Part shown: positions 1 through 10,329 of the stretch, in pieces
How positions within the stretch are numbered: the stretch's first letter is position 1
How the letters are laid out: each line of letters starts with the position of its first letter
Assembly: GCA_027575765.1 (NCBI GenBank)
Contig: JANBPT010001343.1
Coordinates: forward strand, 1-10,329
Reading direction: 5' to 3'
From: Tieghemiomyces parasiticus
Lineage: Eukaryota; Kickxellomycota; Dimargaritomycetes; Dimargaritales; Dimargaritaceae
DNA length: 10,329 nucleotides
Notes under the pieces: model-generated
The model's input: only the letters and a program-made list of their open reading frames with translations
What the model was told of the DNA's origin: nothing
Database searches by the model: none
Translations under genes and position numbers: made by a program

Positions 1-323
1 CTGATTCATCTACTACAGTTATCAGGTTCAAATGCCCCTTTGATTTCGTTGCCTTCTGAATATGATCACGGCTACTATTCATCAAAGGGACTGCACCTTT
101 TGTTTCTCACTATCATCAAACTCTTGTATACTCATTTGTCTCCTTTCACCATTGCCCACTCTCTTCACCGAGTATAAGTAGGGCCAACATGCCCCCTCAA
201 TAAAAACGACAGATTACAGCTTGACATCTCTTTTATAATAATTTCTTTTCTTTATTATCGATTGCCAATGACCAACGACGTCATTACAAAGGCAGATTGA
301 AACCAATCACAATAAAAATATAG
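1..323. other. AT-rich flank upstream of tRNA-Glu, possible LTR remnant
   Basis: No coding region is visible. The stretch carries a TATA-like box (TATAAGTA, 173-180), followed about 20 bp later by an AATAAA hexamer (199-204), and then a T-rich segment with an AT hairpin (ATAATAA 235-241 with TTATTAT 252-258). A 9-bp inverted repeat, CCCTTTGAT (36-44) with ATCAAAGGG (81-89), lies further left. TATA and poly(A) signals packed this closely, next to a tRNA gene, resemble a fungal LTR. However, neither LTR end nor a target-site duplication can be identified, so this is only a suggestion. Confidence 0.3.
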
Positions 324-395
324 TCCGAAATGGTCCAGTGGTTAGGATCTCACGCTCTCACCGTGATGGCCGGGGTTCAATTCCCCGTTTCGGAG
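324..395 (+). tRNA. tRNA-Glu(CTC): tRNA-Glu, anticodon CTC, intronless
   Basis: The 72-nt sequence folds into a complete cloverleaf. The acceptor stem is TCCGAAA (324-330) with TTTCGGA (388-394), and the discriminator is G395. The D stem is GTCC/GGAT with one G-T pair. The anticodon stem TCACG/CGTGA encloses the loop CTCTCAC, with anticodon CTC at 357-359, which reads the glutamate codon GAG. The T stem is CGGGG/CCCCG with loop TTCAATT. Internal promoter elements are present: an A box near 331-341 and a B box, GGTTCAATTCC, at 374-384. There is no intron, and CCA is not encoded, as expected for a eukaryotic nuclear gene. All stems are intact, so the gene is probably functional. Confidence 0.97.
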
Positions 396-400
396 TTTTT
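396..400 (+). terminator. RNA polymerase III terminator of the tRNA gene
   Basis: A TTTTT run begins directly after the discriminator base of the tRNA. This is the standard Pol III stop signal on the coding strand and supports transcription of the tRNA from its internal promoter. Confidence 0.8.
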
Positions 401-867
401 AATTATTATAATTGCCTTTTATCAAATTCGGTAGTTTTATGTTTTAATGATTTTCGTTAAGTCTGCTCTTTTGGTAGGGATAATGCTGAGAGGTTATATT
501 GAGTTTGGGTAATAAATTCTCCAAAACTGTGACTGTAATAGGTATGATTATTTTGCTGGTGGGGCACTGTATGTGGCTTATATGCCTGGGAGTTGTGGTT
601 CTGGTGGCTGCCAAGGTGCCTGGTTGGAATAGGTCTTACAATTCTTTAGCAAGAATGGAGTTATAGTGCAATAAAATGTGAGGTTCTTTTATAGCTAACC
701 ATAGAGCGTAGGGTAGGGGGTGAGGCAGCTCTTGTGGCAGCATGACCGTCACAAGGTCAACCAATTGTAATGGTGGACCTGCCCGCAGAACCCAGAAAGG
801 TAATGGGGGTTACCAGCAGAAACCAGCAACTGGGTGGTTCACATCATGATGTATAGGAGCTACAAAA
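401..867. other. Non-coding stretch, probably transposon debris
   Basis: No reading frame of useful length is seen on either strand. The plus strand is G/T-rich, and the composition matches the decayed transposase just to the right, so this may be the eroded catalytic half and 3' end of the same element. I could not recognise the DDE/DDD motifs or a terminal inverted repeat here. Confidence 0.4.
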
Positions 868-1536
868 TCATTGCCAATTTTTAAGTCAAGTGGTGTTTAC
901 TCAATATAGCTGGCATTGCTCTATACCATTTGGCAATCCCTTTCTACTCAGCTATCATACCAGGTGTGTTGATATTAGGCCCAAGTCTAATACCATAACC
1001 AAAAGGCTATTCTACTATCACAGAATTTGTGGTTCTGAAATAGTAGACTTGGACTTTACCTTGGGATAATCTAATGTGGTGGTTCCCAATCACCACACAT
1101 GGTACTAGGGGAAGTATGGTAGGCCCAGGCCAGTTGCTCAGCAGTAGGTCAAGGGTCTCCCTCTAGCTGTCTCAGGATCACGTCCCCGTAATATTCACCA
1201 ATGTCATCTGATGGGCGACCAGAACAGGGGTCATCTGCAAAAGAGTGGTGGCCTGTGGAAAAGCAAGCCAGCCACCTGTAGATGGTGGGGTGGTTAGGGG
1301 CAGTCAGGCCCAGCTTGAAAGTCAAAAAAATTAAGAATAGCATCTGACTTGCAGCCCTCTAGATAGTAATTATAAATCAGGACCTGTGCATCACATCTGT
1401 TTAGTTTGGGTGGAGTGGGGTTTGAAAAGTAGACATGATGGATGGTTATAAAAGCAAGGGGTGAAAACAGAAATGGTTCAATCCTGGAATAGTTCATACC
1501 AATTGACTTGGCATTGTTGACTCGCTTAGGTTTCAT
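868..1536 (-). mobile_element. Degenerate Tc1/mariner-type transposase remnant
   Basis: Read on the minus strand, the order of signatures is that of a Tc1/mariner transposase N-terminus. First is a helix-turn-helix (around 1390-1274) with a YYLEG segment and then PTIYRWL. A GRPS motif (1220-1209) follows a DDP segment and resembles the GRPR linker of the family. A second helix-turn-helix (about 1153-1086) reads PTAEQLA then SPSTM. Further on, 943-868 gives a WYRAMPAILSKHH stretch, like the segment before the first catalytic aspartate in Tc1 proteins. The gene is broken. A frameshift separates the two parts of the first HTH near the T7 run (complement of 1324-1330), an in-frame TGA lies just before the second HTH, and more stops follow. 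No DDE motif, terminal repeats or TA duplication were found, so the limits are approximate. The family call is motif recognition by eye. Confidence 0.55.
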
Positions 1537-4135
<2,599 letters not shown>

Positions 4136-6338
4136 GCGAGGGTTTCACACATGTCAGGGTAACCCCTCCCTCTTGGCCGGCTCTTGTTTTACGACACGCA
4201 TATCCCTCCTTTTTTTTTGGACACAGATGCATGTTCTATCCACCCCTGTCAGTAAAATACCCCTATACCAAGTCGAGTATGCTTTATATGTCCCTTGCTG
4301 GCCGTTTGGCAACTTGTCCTACCTGAGGTGGTTCCAGCACCACCTTTAGATTGTAGACGCGGCCAGCCTCGCTGACCGACGGCTGCGATGCCATTGGTCA
4401 AAATGTCCACAGTACGCATCGACCTGCCAACGTCTCATTAAAAAGGGGGCTAGGTTAATGGGTTAAATGGCGGAGCTGGTATAGGCCGTGCGCCTGGACC
4501 TAGTTAAACAGAATTAACCAATGTAATAGCGTTTCGGTAGAGACAAATTGCACTCGTCGCGTAGATCTTTCGACGCGGGAGGCAGTTTCTAAAAATTCGA
4601 GAACTCTGCCGTGTCCTCCGAATTGTCGTCGGATGGCATCATGCGCATGCGAACGAGTGGCCCAACTAGGCTGGCCGGTTGTAGCGCTTTTGAGTCACCA
4701 TTATCCAAGCGGTAACCAATGATACCATACTTCAGTCTTTGTCACGTCGAGTCCTTGGCCGTCTGCCATCCCAGTCACACAACGGAAGGAGTTCGCGGTT
4801 TGGTTAGTTCGCACGGCCGTGTTCACCCTGTGGCATGGCGTGCTCTCCGGCGTATGGTGTTTTCATGAGCGGGCGCCGGGTGAATATGTAGGGCTCGCAT
4901 TGTTAACCACGGAGTTCCGCCCAGGTTATGCATCTAGCCTAGATGGCAACAGCCGTGGTCAGGTCCGTTGGGCGACTGCCTTCATTCCGGCCGAGGCCAT
5001 CACGCGTGATGCGGACCGTACGGGGACGTCAGAGCCACCTTTTCTATACGTCAAATGGCGCTGAGTTCATACGTACGTGGCCTTTCTCAGGAAATGGCCG
5101 CCTTAAATCATCACAGAGCCCTTGACCTACCCTTGACAATCCTTGCAGTAGATATTCGATCCTGACGTGATGTATGACACTGGACTGAAATCGGACTGGT
5201 CCAGATCAGAACCCTCTCCCCCCCCCCAATGACACCCCACGGTACACCGGCTTCTCCGTGGTGCCTCATGTAGCAGTCTCGGGTACGCAGTGTGATACTC
5301 CATCCCCTAACTAGCGGGTAAGCGGGCAGTCGCGCGGCTAGTCAGGCCCCCTCCCCTTTTTTAGGACTTACGCTAGCCAGCATACTATGGCTCATCGTCG
5401 TCCAATCCGCGCCACATCCCATCGTTCATCGGAACGTAACGATTCGCCGGTTACCCTCGTGCGGCCTATGGCCGTGAGCATTAGGGTCCAGCTTTCACCA
5501 CTTACCTTTATCACACGGTTGGTCCTGACGACAAGGGAAACTGAGTCTTCCTCCTTTTTATCTGCCTTGCTTCTGGTCTTCCTAGTGCCCCTTCTTATCG
5601 TGGGCCCGTGTCTTCTCGCTTTCCACCGTACTGACCGCGGGGGGTGGACCAGTCAGCGTTGCGACGCCATTCTCGAGATGAGTTACGCCTTCGCTACCAG
5701 TCGCCATTCGCTCACAGGGGCCCCGGAACAACAGCTTTAAATCTTACGTTGTCAATCGTGCGGGCTTTTGGGAAACTAGGGAACCGGAGATCAATAAACG
5801 GTTATCAGCCAGTCCCACTAGCTGAACCCTCTTCATTGGTGCAAGCCTCTTCTCCTTGCATGGCCCGCCACTATTTATTTTTCAGCCATACTTTACAACC
5901 CCACTTCATGCAGCCAATGGCTGGCGACCCTAAGTGTACGCGCTTTACCAATAACAAGAGTTCTACTGGCCACCCAGATGGCCGTCACTCGAGAGGTAGT
6001 ACAGCACGCCATGCGGATGAAATTGAGTGGTTTTCGGTAGTTTACATTTTGAGCGTGCTTGGGAATCTGTATTGGATGCGAACAAACGGGGGCCCGGGGT
6101 GAGCACGCCACCGCCTGTCGCGACTGACAGGGGCAGGAGGTCTTCCTTTTGCTAACCGAATAACCCAGCAATAGCTAGGCAAGAAAAAAAATATGTTATA
6201 GCGAGTGGCTCGGTTTGCTTACTAAAAGCGGATGTGGTCTCAGGGGCGTACCATGACAGTGTGGCACATGTGCAACGCGCTCGGTCCTCTGTCCACAGCT
6301 TGGATTGCGGTGCACCGATCTGAGCGCTATTGGAGTTC
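4136..6338. other. Long intergenic region between DDX41 and the transporter
   Basis: About 2.2 kb in which I see no convincing gene on either strand. The first part presumably holds the DDX41 3' untranslated region, with a T9 tract (4210-4218) and an AGTAAA variant poly(A) hexamer (4251-4256), but no canonical AATAAA nearby. Minor items are an imperfect hairpin (4576-4620), a TGAGTCA site (4691-4697), a 14-bp palindrome (4998-5011) and a C10 run (5218-5227). An ATG-initiated frame of 117 codons (5387-5740) contains one hydrophobic segment but has no recognisable relatives or coding bias. The right end is the transporter promoter, with a GCACATGTGC palindrome (6264-6273) that includes an E-box. 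Confidence 0.5.
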
Positions 6339-6346
6339 TATAAAGG
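6339..6346 (+). promoter_or_regulatory. TATA box of the MFS transporter gene
   Basis: TATAAAGG sits 281 bp before the start codon and directly before a long pyrimidine-rich tract, an arrangement common in fungal promoters of well-expressed or regulated genes. No other TATA-like match as good lies between here and the start codon. Confidence 0.55.
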
Positions 6347-6619
6347 CATCGCGCCCCTCTCCCTCTCTGCATTACCCACACAGCCCGCTATCGGCACCAC
6401 GTACCAATCCAGCACCCCACTTCTCTCCACTCCTCGCTGTCGTTCTCCTCACTGCCCTACACCCTGCTCCATACCCAACTCTGCATATTCCCTTGTTCCC
6501 TGTCACAATATTTTGCGCACCACACCAATCTTCCATTCCCCCCAAGTCTATTGGTATTCGGACCCTAAGTTCCCACTCTCACTCCAGCTGTGTCTAGTCC
6601 GATCCGGCCGCTAGTTACC
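6347..6619 (+). promoter_or_regulatory. C/T-rich, ATG-free leader of the transporter gene
   Basis: This stretch is strongly enriched in C and T on the coding strand and contains no ATG at all until the start codon at 6620. Fungal promoters often place a pyrimidine block between TATA and the transcription start. The missing ATGs suggest most of it is transcribed as 5' untranslated region under selection against upstream starts. The exact transcription start cannot be read from the sequence. Confidence 0.5.
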
Positions 6620-8388
6620 ATGTCCAGCGACCAACCTTCCTCGGTCAGCAGTGCCGTTACCGCCGAGGGCAACGCTGGGTACGTCCCTGAGTACCGCATC
6701 AAGCACGAAACTGATGCTGGGTACCAGGCCGTTGGCGAAAAGGCCTTCGAGGTGCCTGCACCCGCCAGCGAAACCTCAACCTTCTCTCCTAAGGATACCA
6801 GGCGGTTGGTGCGCAAGATCGATTGGCACCTCTTGCCACTGATCTGCATCGTATATATTTTCTGTTTCTTGGACCGGTCTAATATTGGTAAGTGTAGAGA
6901 ACACATGGTATCCACCCGGGCCCATTGCCCTACAAAGCCTGGCTGCAGGGTCCTACACGATATCTTTTTATTTCCACTTGGCTCTCGCCTCAGCCATTCC
7001 CCCCCCCCTCCGCCCAATGAATTACCATCCCTAACCGCCCGCGCTCCCCCCCCCTTCATCTTCTGACCAATGAATATTCACCGCCCCTCCCAACAGGTAA
7101 CGCCAAGCTCTACCACTTCAAGGAGGACCTGAACCTGAGCCAGGCCGACTATTCGTGGGCCCTCTCCATCTTTTACCTGGGTTACGTGCTCCTGGAGGTC
7201 CCGTCCAACCTGATGATCAAGCGAGTCCGGCCATCCTTGTGGCTGGCCATCATTATCGCCACCTGGGGTACCCTGAGTATGTGCATGGCCGCCAATTCTG
7301 GCGTGGCCTCCCTCCTCACCATCCGTATTCTACTGGGCATGGCTGAGGCCGGCTTCTTCCCGGGTGTCGTGTTCTTTTTCACCTTCTGGTACAACAACGT
7401 CGAGATCGCCACCCGTGTCGCCATCTTTTATTCGGCGGCGTCCATCGCTGGGGCGGTCGGTGGCTTGCTGGCCTACGGTATTGGCCACATTGACGGTCAC
7501 AGCGGGCTCTCCGCCTGGCAGTGGCTGTTTATCATCGAAGGCATCCCTACCGTTATTCTCGCCGCCATCATCTATTTTTGCCTGGCCGACAACCCTATAT
7601 CAGCCCGGTGGCTGACCCCCGAGGAGCGGATACACGCTGTCGAGCGGTTGGAGAGCAGCAAAATTGTCGAGAAGCATATCCACCACGTCGACTGGAAGGA
7701 GGTGCGCGAGAGCTTTACCGACCCCACCGTCTACCTTCACTGCCTCATCCACATTGCCCTGGTGGTTCCGGCCTACGGCATGTCCTTCCTCTTGCCCACC
7801 GTGATCAACGCGCTCGGTTACAACGCGCTCAACTCGCAGCTACTCACCGTCCCGCTGTATGTCTTCTCTGCCTTATTCGGCGTGTTCAACGCCTTCATAT
7901 CGGACCGCCTGCGCCAGCGCGCCTACTTTAACATTTTACCGTCCGTGATGGCCTTCATAGGATTCGTACTGGTGGCCTTCCTCAAGGACACCGTGGCCAA
8001 GTACGTACTCCTCCTCCTTGTTATCGCCGGGTCCAACGGGTCTGCCGCCATCAACGTTGCCTGGGTGTCCAACAACACATTGGGCAAGACCAAGACCGGG
8101 GTCACCACTGGGTTTGTGCTGATGGTCGGTAACGCCGGAGGTGTCATCTCGGGCCAAATGTACCGCTCCTCCGAGGCCCCCGACTACATTGGTAGCCACA
8201 TGGGTAACGCCGCCTGCCTCGCCATCATCGTCGTTGCCTCCTTACTGGCGCGTTACAGTTACGTCCGTAAGAATCGCGACCTTGATGCCTTCCGTCAGCG
8301 TGCCGATGAGAACCCCGCCATCTGGGAGGATCCAGCCAACGTGCCTCAGGTCCTTCAGATCGACCGGGATTTCCGGTATACCCTCTAA
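6620..8388 (+). CDS. MFS transporter, anion:cation symporter (allantoate permease-like) family
   Basis: Exons 6620-6887 and 7097-8388 encode 519 residues. The family (Dal5, Tna1, Vht1, Fen2, Thi73 and relatives) moves small organic anions or vitamins, usually with protons, across the plasma membrane. About 70 hydrophilic residues precede a 12-helix membrane protein. Family signatures are DRSNIGNA at the end of helix 1 (85-92), EVPSN (123-127) at the end of helix 2, RILLGMAEAGFFPG (166-179), WQWLFIIEGIPT (230-241), a central cytosolic loop starting with WLTPEER (261-267) and containing DWKEVRESFTDP, and a C-terminal DFRYTL. The ATG at 6620 is the first after the TATA box. A GTG in the same frame at 6590 is not needed. 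Helices and signatures look complete, so it should be functional. The substrate cannot be told from sequence. Candidates from the family are allantoate, nicotinate, biotin, pantothenate or other carboxylates. Confidence 0.96.
6888..7096 (+). other. Transporter intron (209 nt, phase 1) with poly-C tracts
   Basis: The donor is G|GTAAGT and the acceptor CAACAG, with a CTGAC branch-site candidate at 7063-7067. Removal joins DRSNIG to NAKLYHF, the expected family sequence. The intron contains C10 (6999-7008) and C9 (7046-7054) runs, so its pyrimidine tract is made of C rather than T. It stays open in frame until a TGA at 7064-7066, which overlaps the branch site candidate. Confidence 0.95.
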
Positions 8389-9095
8389 AACATAGGCAAC
8401 CCCGCTCTGCATACGAGACGTGGGCCGCCAGCTTCATTTAATCACCTAGTTAGACCATTTTTCGCGACAATTTAGCTATTTATTCACCATCGGTATATTT
8501 GCGAACCTCTTGCTTTATCTTGTAACCCTCCCCCCTGGACAATTATTTCTGCCAACCATCTTACATGCATGTGCCAACTAAAAGACCCTGGACTTTCCAC
8601 CCCATGTACCCGCCACGTGTGTTAATGCCAGAAGCGAGGAGCGCGCTCAATTCATGGTGGGATACGGTCAGTATCCCGTAGTCTAATGGTGACACGGCCC
8701 AGCGATGACGAGAAGGTTTATTATCATTGTGGGGTGATTCGCAACCTATTAAGGTTACGAGATGGAGCCTGTCACTGATGATGAACAATTAAATAGAACA
8801 TGCGATGTGTAAACTGTCAGCTCGCGTTTCGATAATCGCCTCTAAAGGGCCGAATTATCGGATGAAATCCGGTTTCTTTCTTGCCTTCGCATTGCCACTT
8901 TAAACAGCGGTTGTGTGGTAAGATGTTCAGCACACTGGAGGCGGTCGTGGGCGTCTGGCGCTCGGAACTAGCCGAAGTCCAATTAAATGGCTCTAGAGCC
9001 GGCTATGACAGCTGGATAGAAAGGGTTCGCCGAGTAGGACAGAGTGACGGTAGTTATATTAAATAAATACTATTAGACTTGAAAATGCGTAACGA

Positions 9096-9128
9096 TTTTG
9101 AGGCATCTATATCTAGCATGCCTCAAAA
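9096..9128. repeat. Perfect 11-bp inverted repeat, 11-nt loop
   Basis: TTTTGAGGCAT (9096-9106) and ATGCCTCAAAA (9118-9128) are exact reverse complements separated by 11 nt. The hairpin lies about 30 nt after an AATAAA and roughly midway between the two convergent gene ends. It may act in 3'-end formation or be a footprint of a small mobile element, but no function can be assigned. Confidence 0.5.
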
Positions 9129-9495
9129 CCACAGTCACCTATGCTATGCCCCTACGCCTTAGACTAAATGTACCTTCGAAATTGTCCTTGGGCCTTGATA
9201 AATGTTTAAATCTCCACTACCGAGTTTTCTCCTGTGACTACCCATGCAACATCTATTGTCCACTATCCAGCCCTTCCTCACCTATGATGATTATTGTTGT
9301 TTTTTTTTCGTTAGGATTCGCGCCTAACTACCAGATGACCTCACATTCTCCAATCCTTGCACCCATTCAGCTGCCCTAGTCGACAAATAGACCCAAAACC
9401 TTGGGTACTTTAGGCACCGGGCAAGTATCACGCTGGGCCTCGTATTCCTCATAGTGGCATACCCTCCCCCCTCCGCAGCGGTTTTCTACTGGGTC

Positions 9496-9501
9496 TTTAT
9501 T
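9496..9501 (-). terminator. Candidate poly(A) signal for Mo25
   Basis: TTTATT on the plus strand gives AATAAA on the minus strand, about 224 nt after the Mo25 stop codon. This would give a 3' untranslated region of ordinary length for a fungus. A single hexamer match is weak evidence. Confidence 0.3.
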
Positions 9502-9724
9502 CCAATAAGCCCAACTCGCTGGGGGATGATTCCTACCATACAGGCGCACTGATAATACTTACGAGAATAATATAAAATAAAACAAAAGAATGAGAGATTC
9601 GCTGGCCAGTAATAAGTCGGGGTCGAGAGAGGGGAGGTATACAGATAACGTAGACGGCGCGGCAGACTCAAGATGCATCACAAACCACAATAATCGCCAG
9701 GGCTGGTGGAGGAGCACGTAGTTC

Positions 9725-10329
9725 TTAGTTCATAGCTTTGATCTGCTTGATGAGGAAGGCCTTCTCGTCGCCAAACTGCTCGTCGTCTAGAACGATCCGC
9801 CCCAGGGCGTATTGGGTATAATAATCGACACGAATTCATAGGTTAGTCGATCTATACGAGTCATAGTATAAGCCGCACAGGCAAAAACCTTCCAATTACG
9901 GCAGGGGGCCCCCTTCATTTGACCGTGCCATAGATCAAAGTCCTCTGGGGTTGAAGGACGTGGTGATACAGGGTATACTTACCTTTCCGGTCGTTCTGAA
10001 AGTTACTCAGAAAGTCCAGCAGACGTTCCTTGTTCTTGCGAAGAATCTCGTACACAGGTTTGCTCTTGTTGGGGTTCGCCACGAAAATCTGATCAACGGG
10101 AGGGTAGAGCAACAACAACGGCAACAGCGGAGGTGGCGATGGTAAATATAGCAACCAACGCGTGGCTTTCCTAGATCCAAAAGTCCCCCCATGTCGTGCT
10201 TTCCCCCTTTACTTTTTGGCTTCGCTGTGGGTGCTTCGCTCCCCACGCTTCATCAACGCTTACCTTAAAGACGTGGAATGCCTCGTACTGGATGTTCTTG
10301 CTCTTATCCCGGAGGAGGTTCATAACCAA
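9725..10329 (-). CDS. MO25: Mo25/Hym1 (CAB39-like) scaffold protein, C-terminal part
   Basis: Three exons on the minus strand (10329-10264, 10088-9983, 9786-9725) encode the last 77 residues, and the 5' part of the gene lies beyond the right edge. The protein matches the C-terminus of the Mo25 family: [19 protein letters not shown], then [12 protein letters not shown], then NFQNDRK, then [20 protein letters not shown] and a TAA stop. Full-length relatives have about 340 residues built of helical, armadillo-like repeats. In animals the protein activates LKB1-STRAD and other STE20-type kinases. In fungi (Hym1, Pmo25, HymA) it works with germinal-centre kinases in the RAM/MOR network for cell polarity, septation and sporulation. 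The exon joins are phase 0 and phase 1 and reproduce the family sequence without a gap. The partial state is due only to the window edge. It is convergent with the transporter gene. Confidence 0.95.
9787..9982 (-). other. Mo25 last intron (196 nt, phase 1)
   Basis: On the minus strand the donor is AAAG|GTAAGT and the acceptor TTCTAG, with a GACTAACC branch site at 9848-9841. Splicing joins NDRK to DDEQF, matching the conserved NDR-x-x-DEQF block of the family. Confidence 0.92.
10089..10263 (-). other. Mo25 intron (175 nt, phase 0)
   Basis: On the minus strand the donor is AAG|GTAAGC and the acceptor GATCAG. Splicing joins FHVFK to IFVANPNK, as in Mo25 relatives. Confidence 0.92.

Larger units (their letters stand above)
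8389..9724. other. Convergent intergenic region, transporter to Mo25
   Basis: The transporter and Mo25 genes end tail to tail here, 1.3 kb apart. No convincing gene is seen. Short open frames (for example an ATG-started 47-codon one from 8923, and a TTG-started one over 9098-9379) show no family signature. Structural items are a 7-bp hairpin (8659-8677), paired CGATAAT/ATTATCG arms (8830-8860), an AATAAA on the plus strand (9062-9067) and an 11-bp perfect inverted repeat (9096-9128). Confidence 0.5.

Noticed and set aside
4691..4697. TGAGTCA as a Gcn4/AP-1 site
   Set aside because: It is nearly 2 kb from the next gene start and past the end of DDX41. A single 7-mer is expected by chance.
5644..6102. 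152-codon open frame on the plus strand
   Set aside because: It begins with GTG, has no early ATG, no recognisable domain and no coding bias. It is most likely chance.
5893..6171. 92-codon open frame on the minus strand
   Set aside because: No family signature, and it overlaps the frame on the other strand. It is likely chance.
6264..6273. GCACATGTGC palindrome as a bHLH site
   Set aside because: Its position before the TATA box is suggestive, but one short E-box-type palindrome is not enough to call a regulatory site.
6590..6619. GTG in frame upstream as the transporter start
   Set aside because: Nuclear genes start at ATG. The ATG at 6620 is the first after the TATA box, and the extra ten residues are not part of the family.
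6888..7066. Transporter intron read as coding sequence
   Set aside because: The frame is open by chance, but the inserted sequence would interrupt DRSNIG-NAK, and consensus splice sites flank it exactly.
8561..8788. 75-codon open frame on the minus strand
   Set aside because: No family signature and no neighbouring exons. It overlaps a simple hairpin and is likely chance.
8774..8822. C/D-box snoRNA suggested by TGATGATGA
   Set aside because: A C-box-like motif is present, but no CTGA D box or terminal stem follows at the right distance.
9098..9379. 93-codon open frame on the plus strand
   Set aside because: It starts with TTG inside the inverted repeat, has no recognisable domain and shows no coding bias.

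Overview
The window looks like nuclear DNA of a fungus. The protein genes are split by short spliceosomal introns (168-209 nt) with strict GTAAGT/GTAAGC donors and CTAAC/CTGAC-like branch sites. One gene is a transporter of the allantoate-permease type that is abundant in fungi, and the leader of that gene is pyrimidine-rich. Coding DNA is GC-rich with C-rich third positions, while gene spacing is loose. A retained DDX41 helicase, which budding yeast lacks, fits an early-diverging (zygomycete-grade) fungus or another non-Saccharomycotina lineage. I cannot place the species from sequence alone.

Layout. Positions 1-1560 are AT-richer than the rest. They hold one intact tRNA-Glu(CTC) gene (324-395, +) and a broken Tc1/mariner-type transposase remnant on the minus strand (about 868-1536). 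After a 0.6 kb upstream region comes a complete two-exon DDX41 gene (2135-4135, +). A 2.2-2.5 kb stretch with no convincing gene follows. It ends in a TATA box (6339) and a long C/T-rich, ATG-free leader of a two-exon MFS transporter gene (6620-8388, +). A 1.3 kb convergent intergenic region then separates this from the last three exons of a Mo25/Hym1 gene (9725-10329, -), which runs off the right edge.

The genes do not form a pathway. DDX41 acts in pre-mRNA splicing, the transporter in uptake of a small organic anion or vitamin, and Mo25 as a scaffold for polarity kinases. Their adjacency looks like ordinary eukaryotic gene order, and I found no evidence for a new multi-gene system. The more interesting details are the DDX41 intron, whose donor carries an in-frame stop just before helicase motif VI, the mobile-element debris beside the tRNA, and an 11-bp perfect inverted repeat between the two convergent genes.
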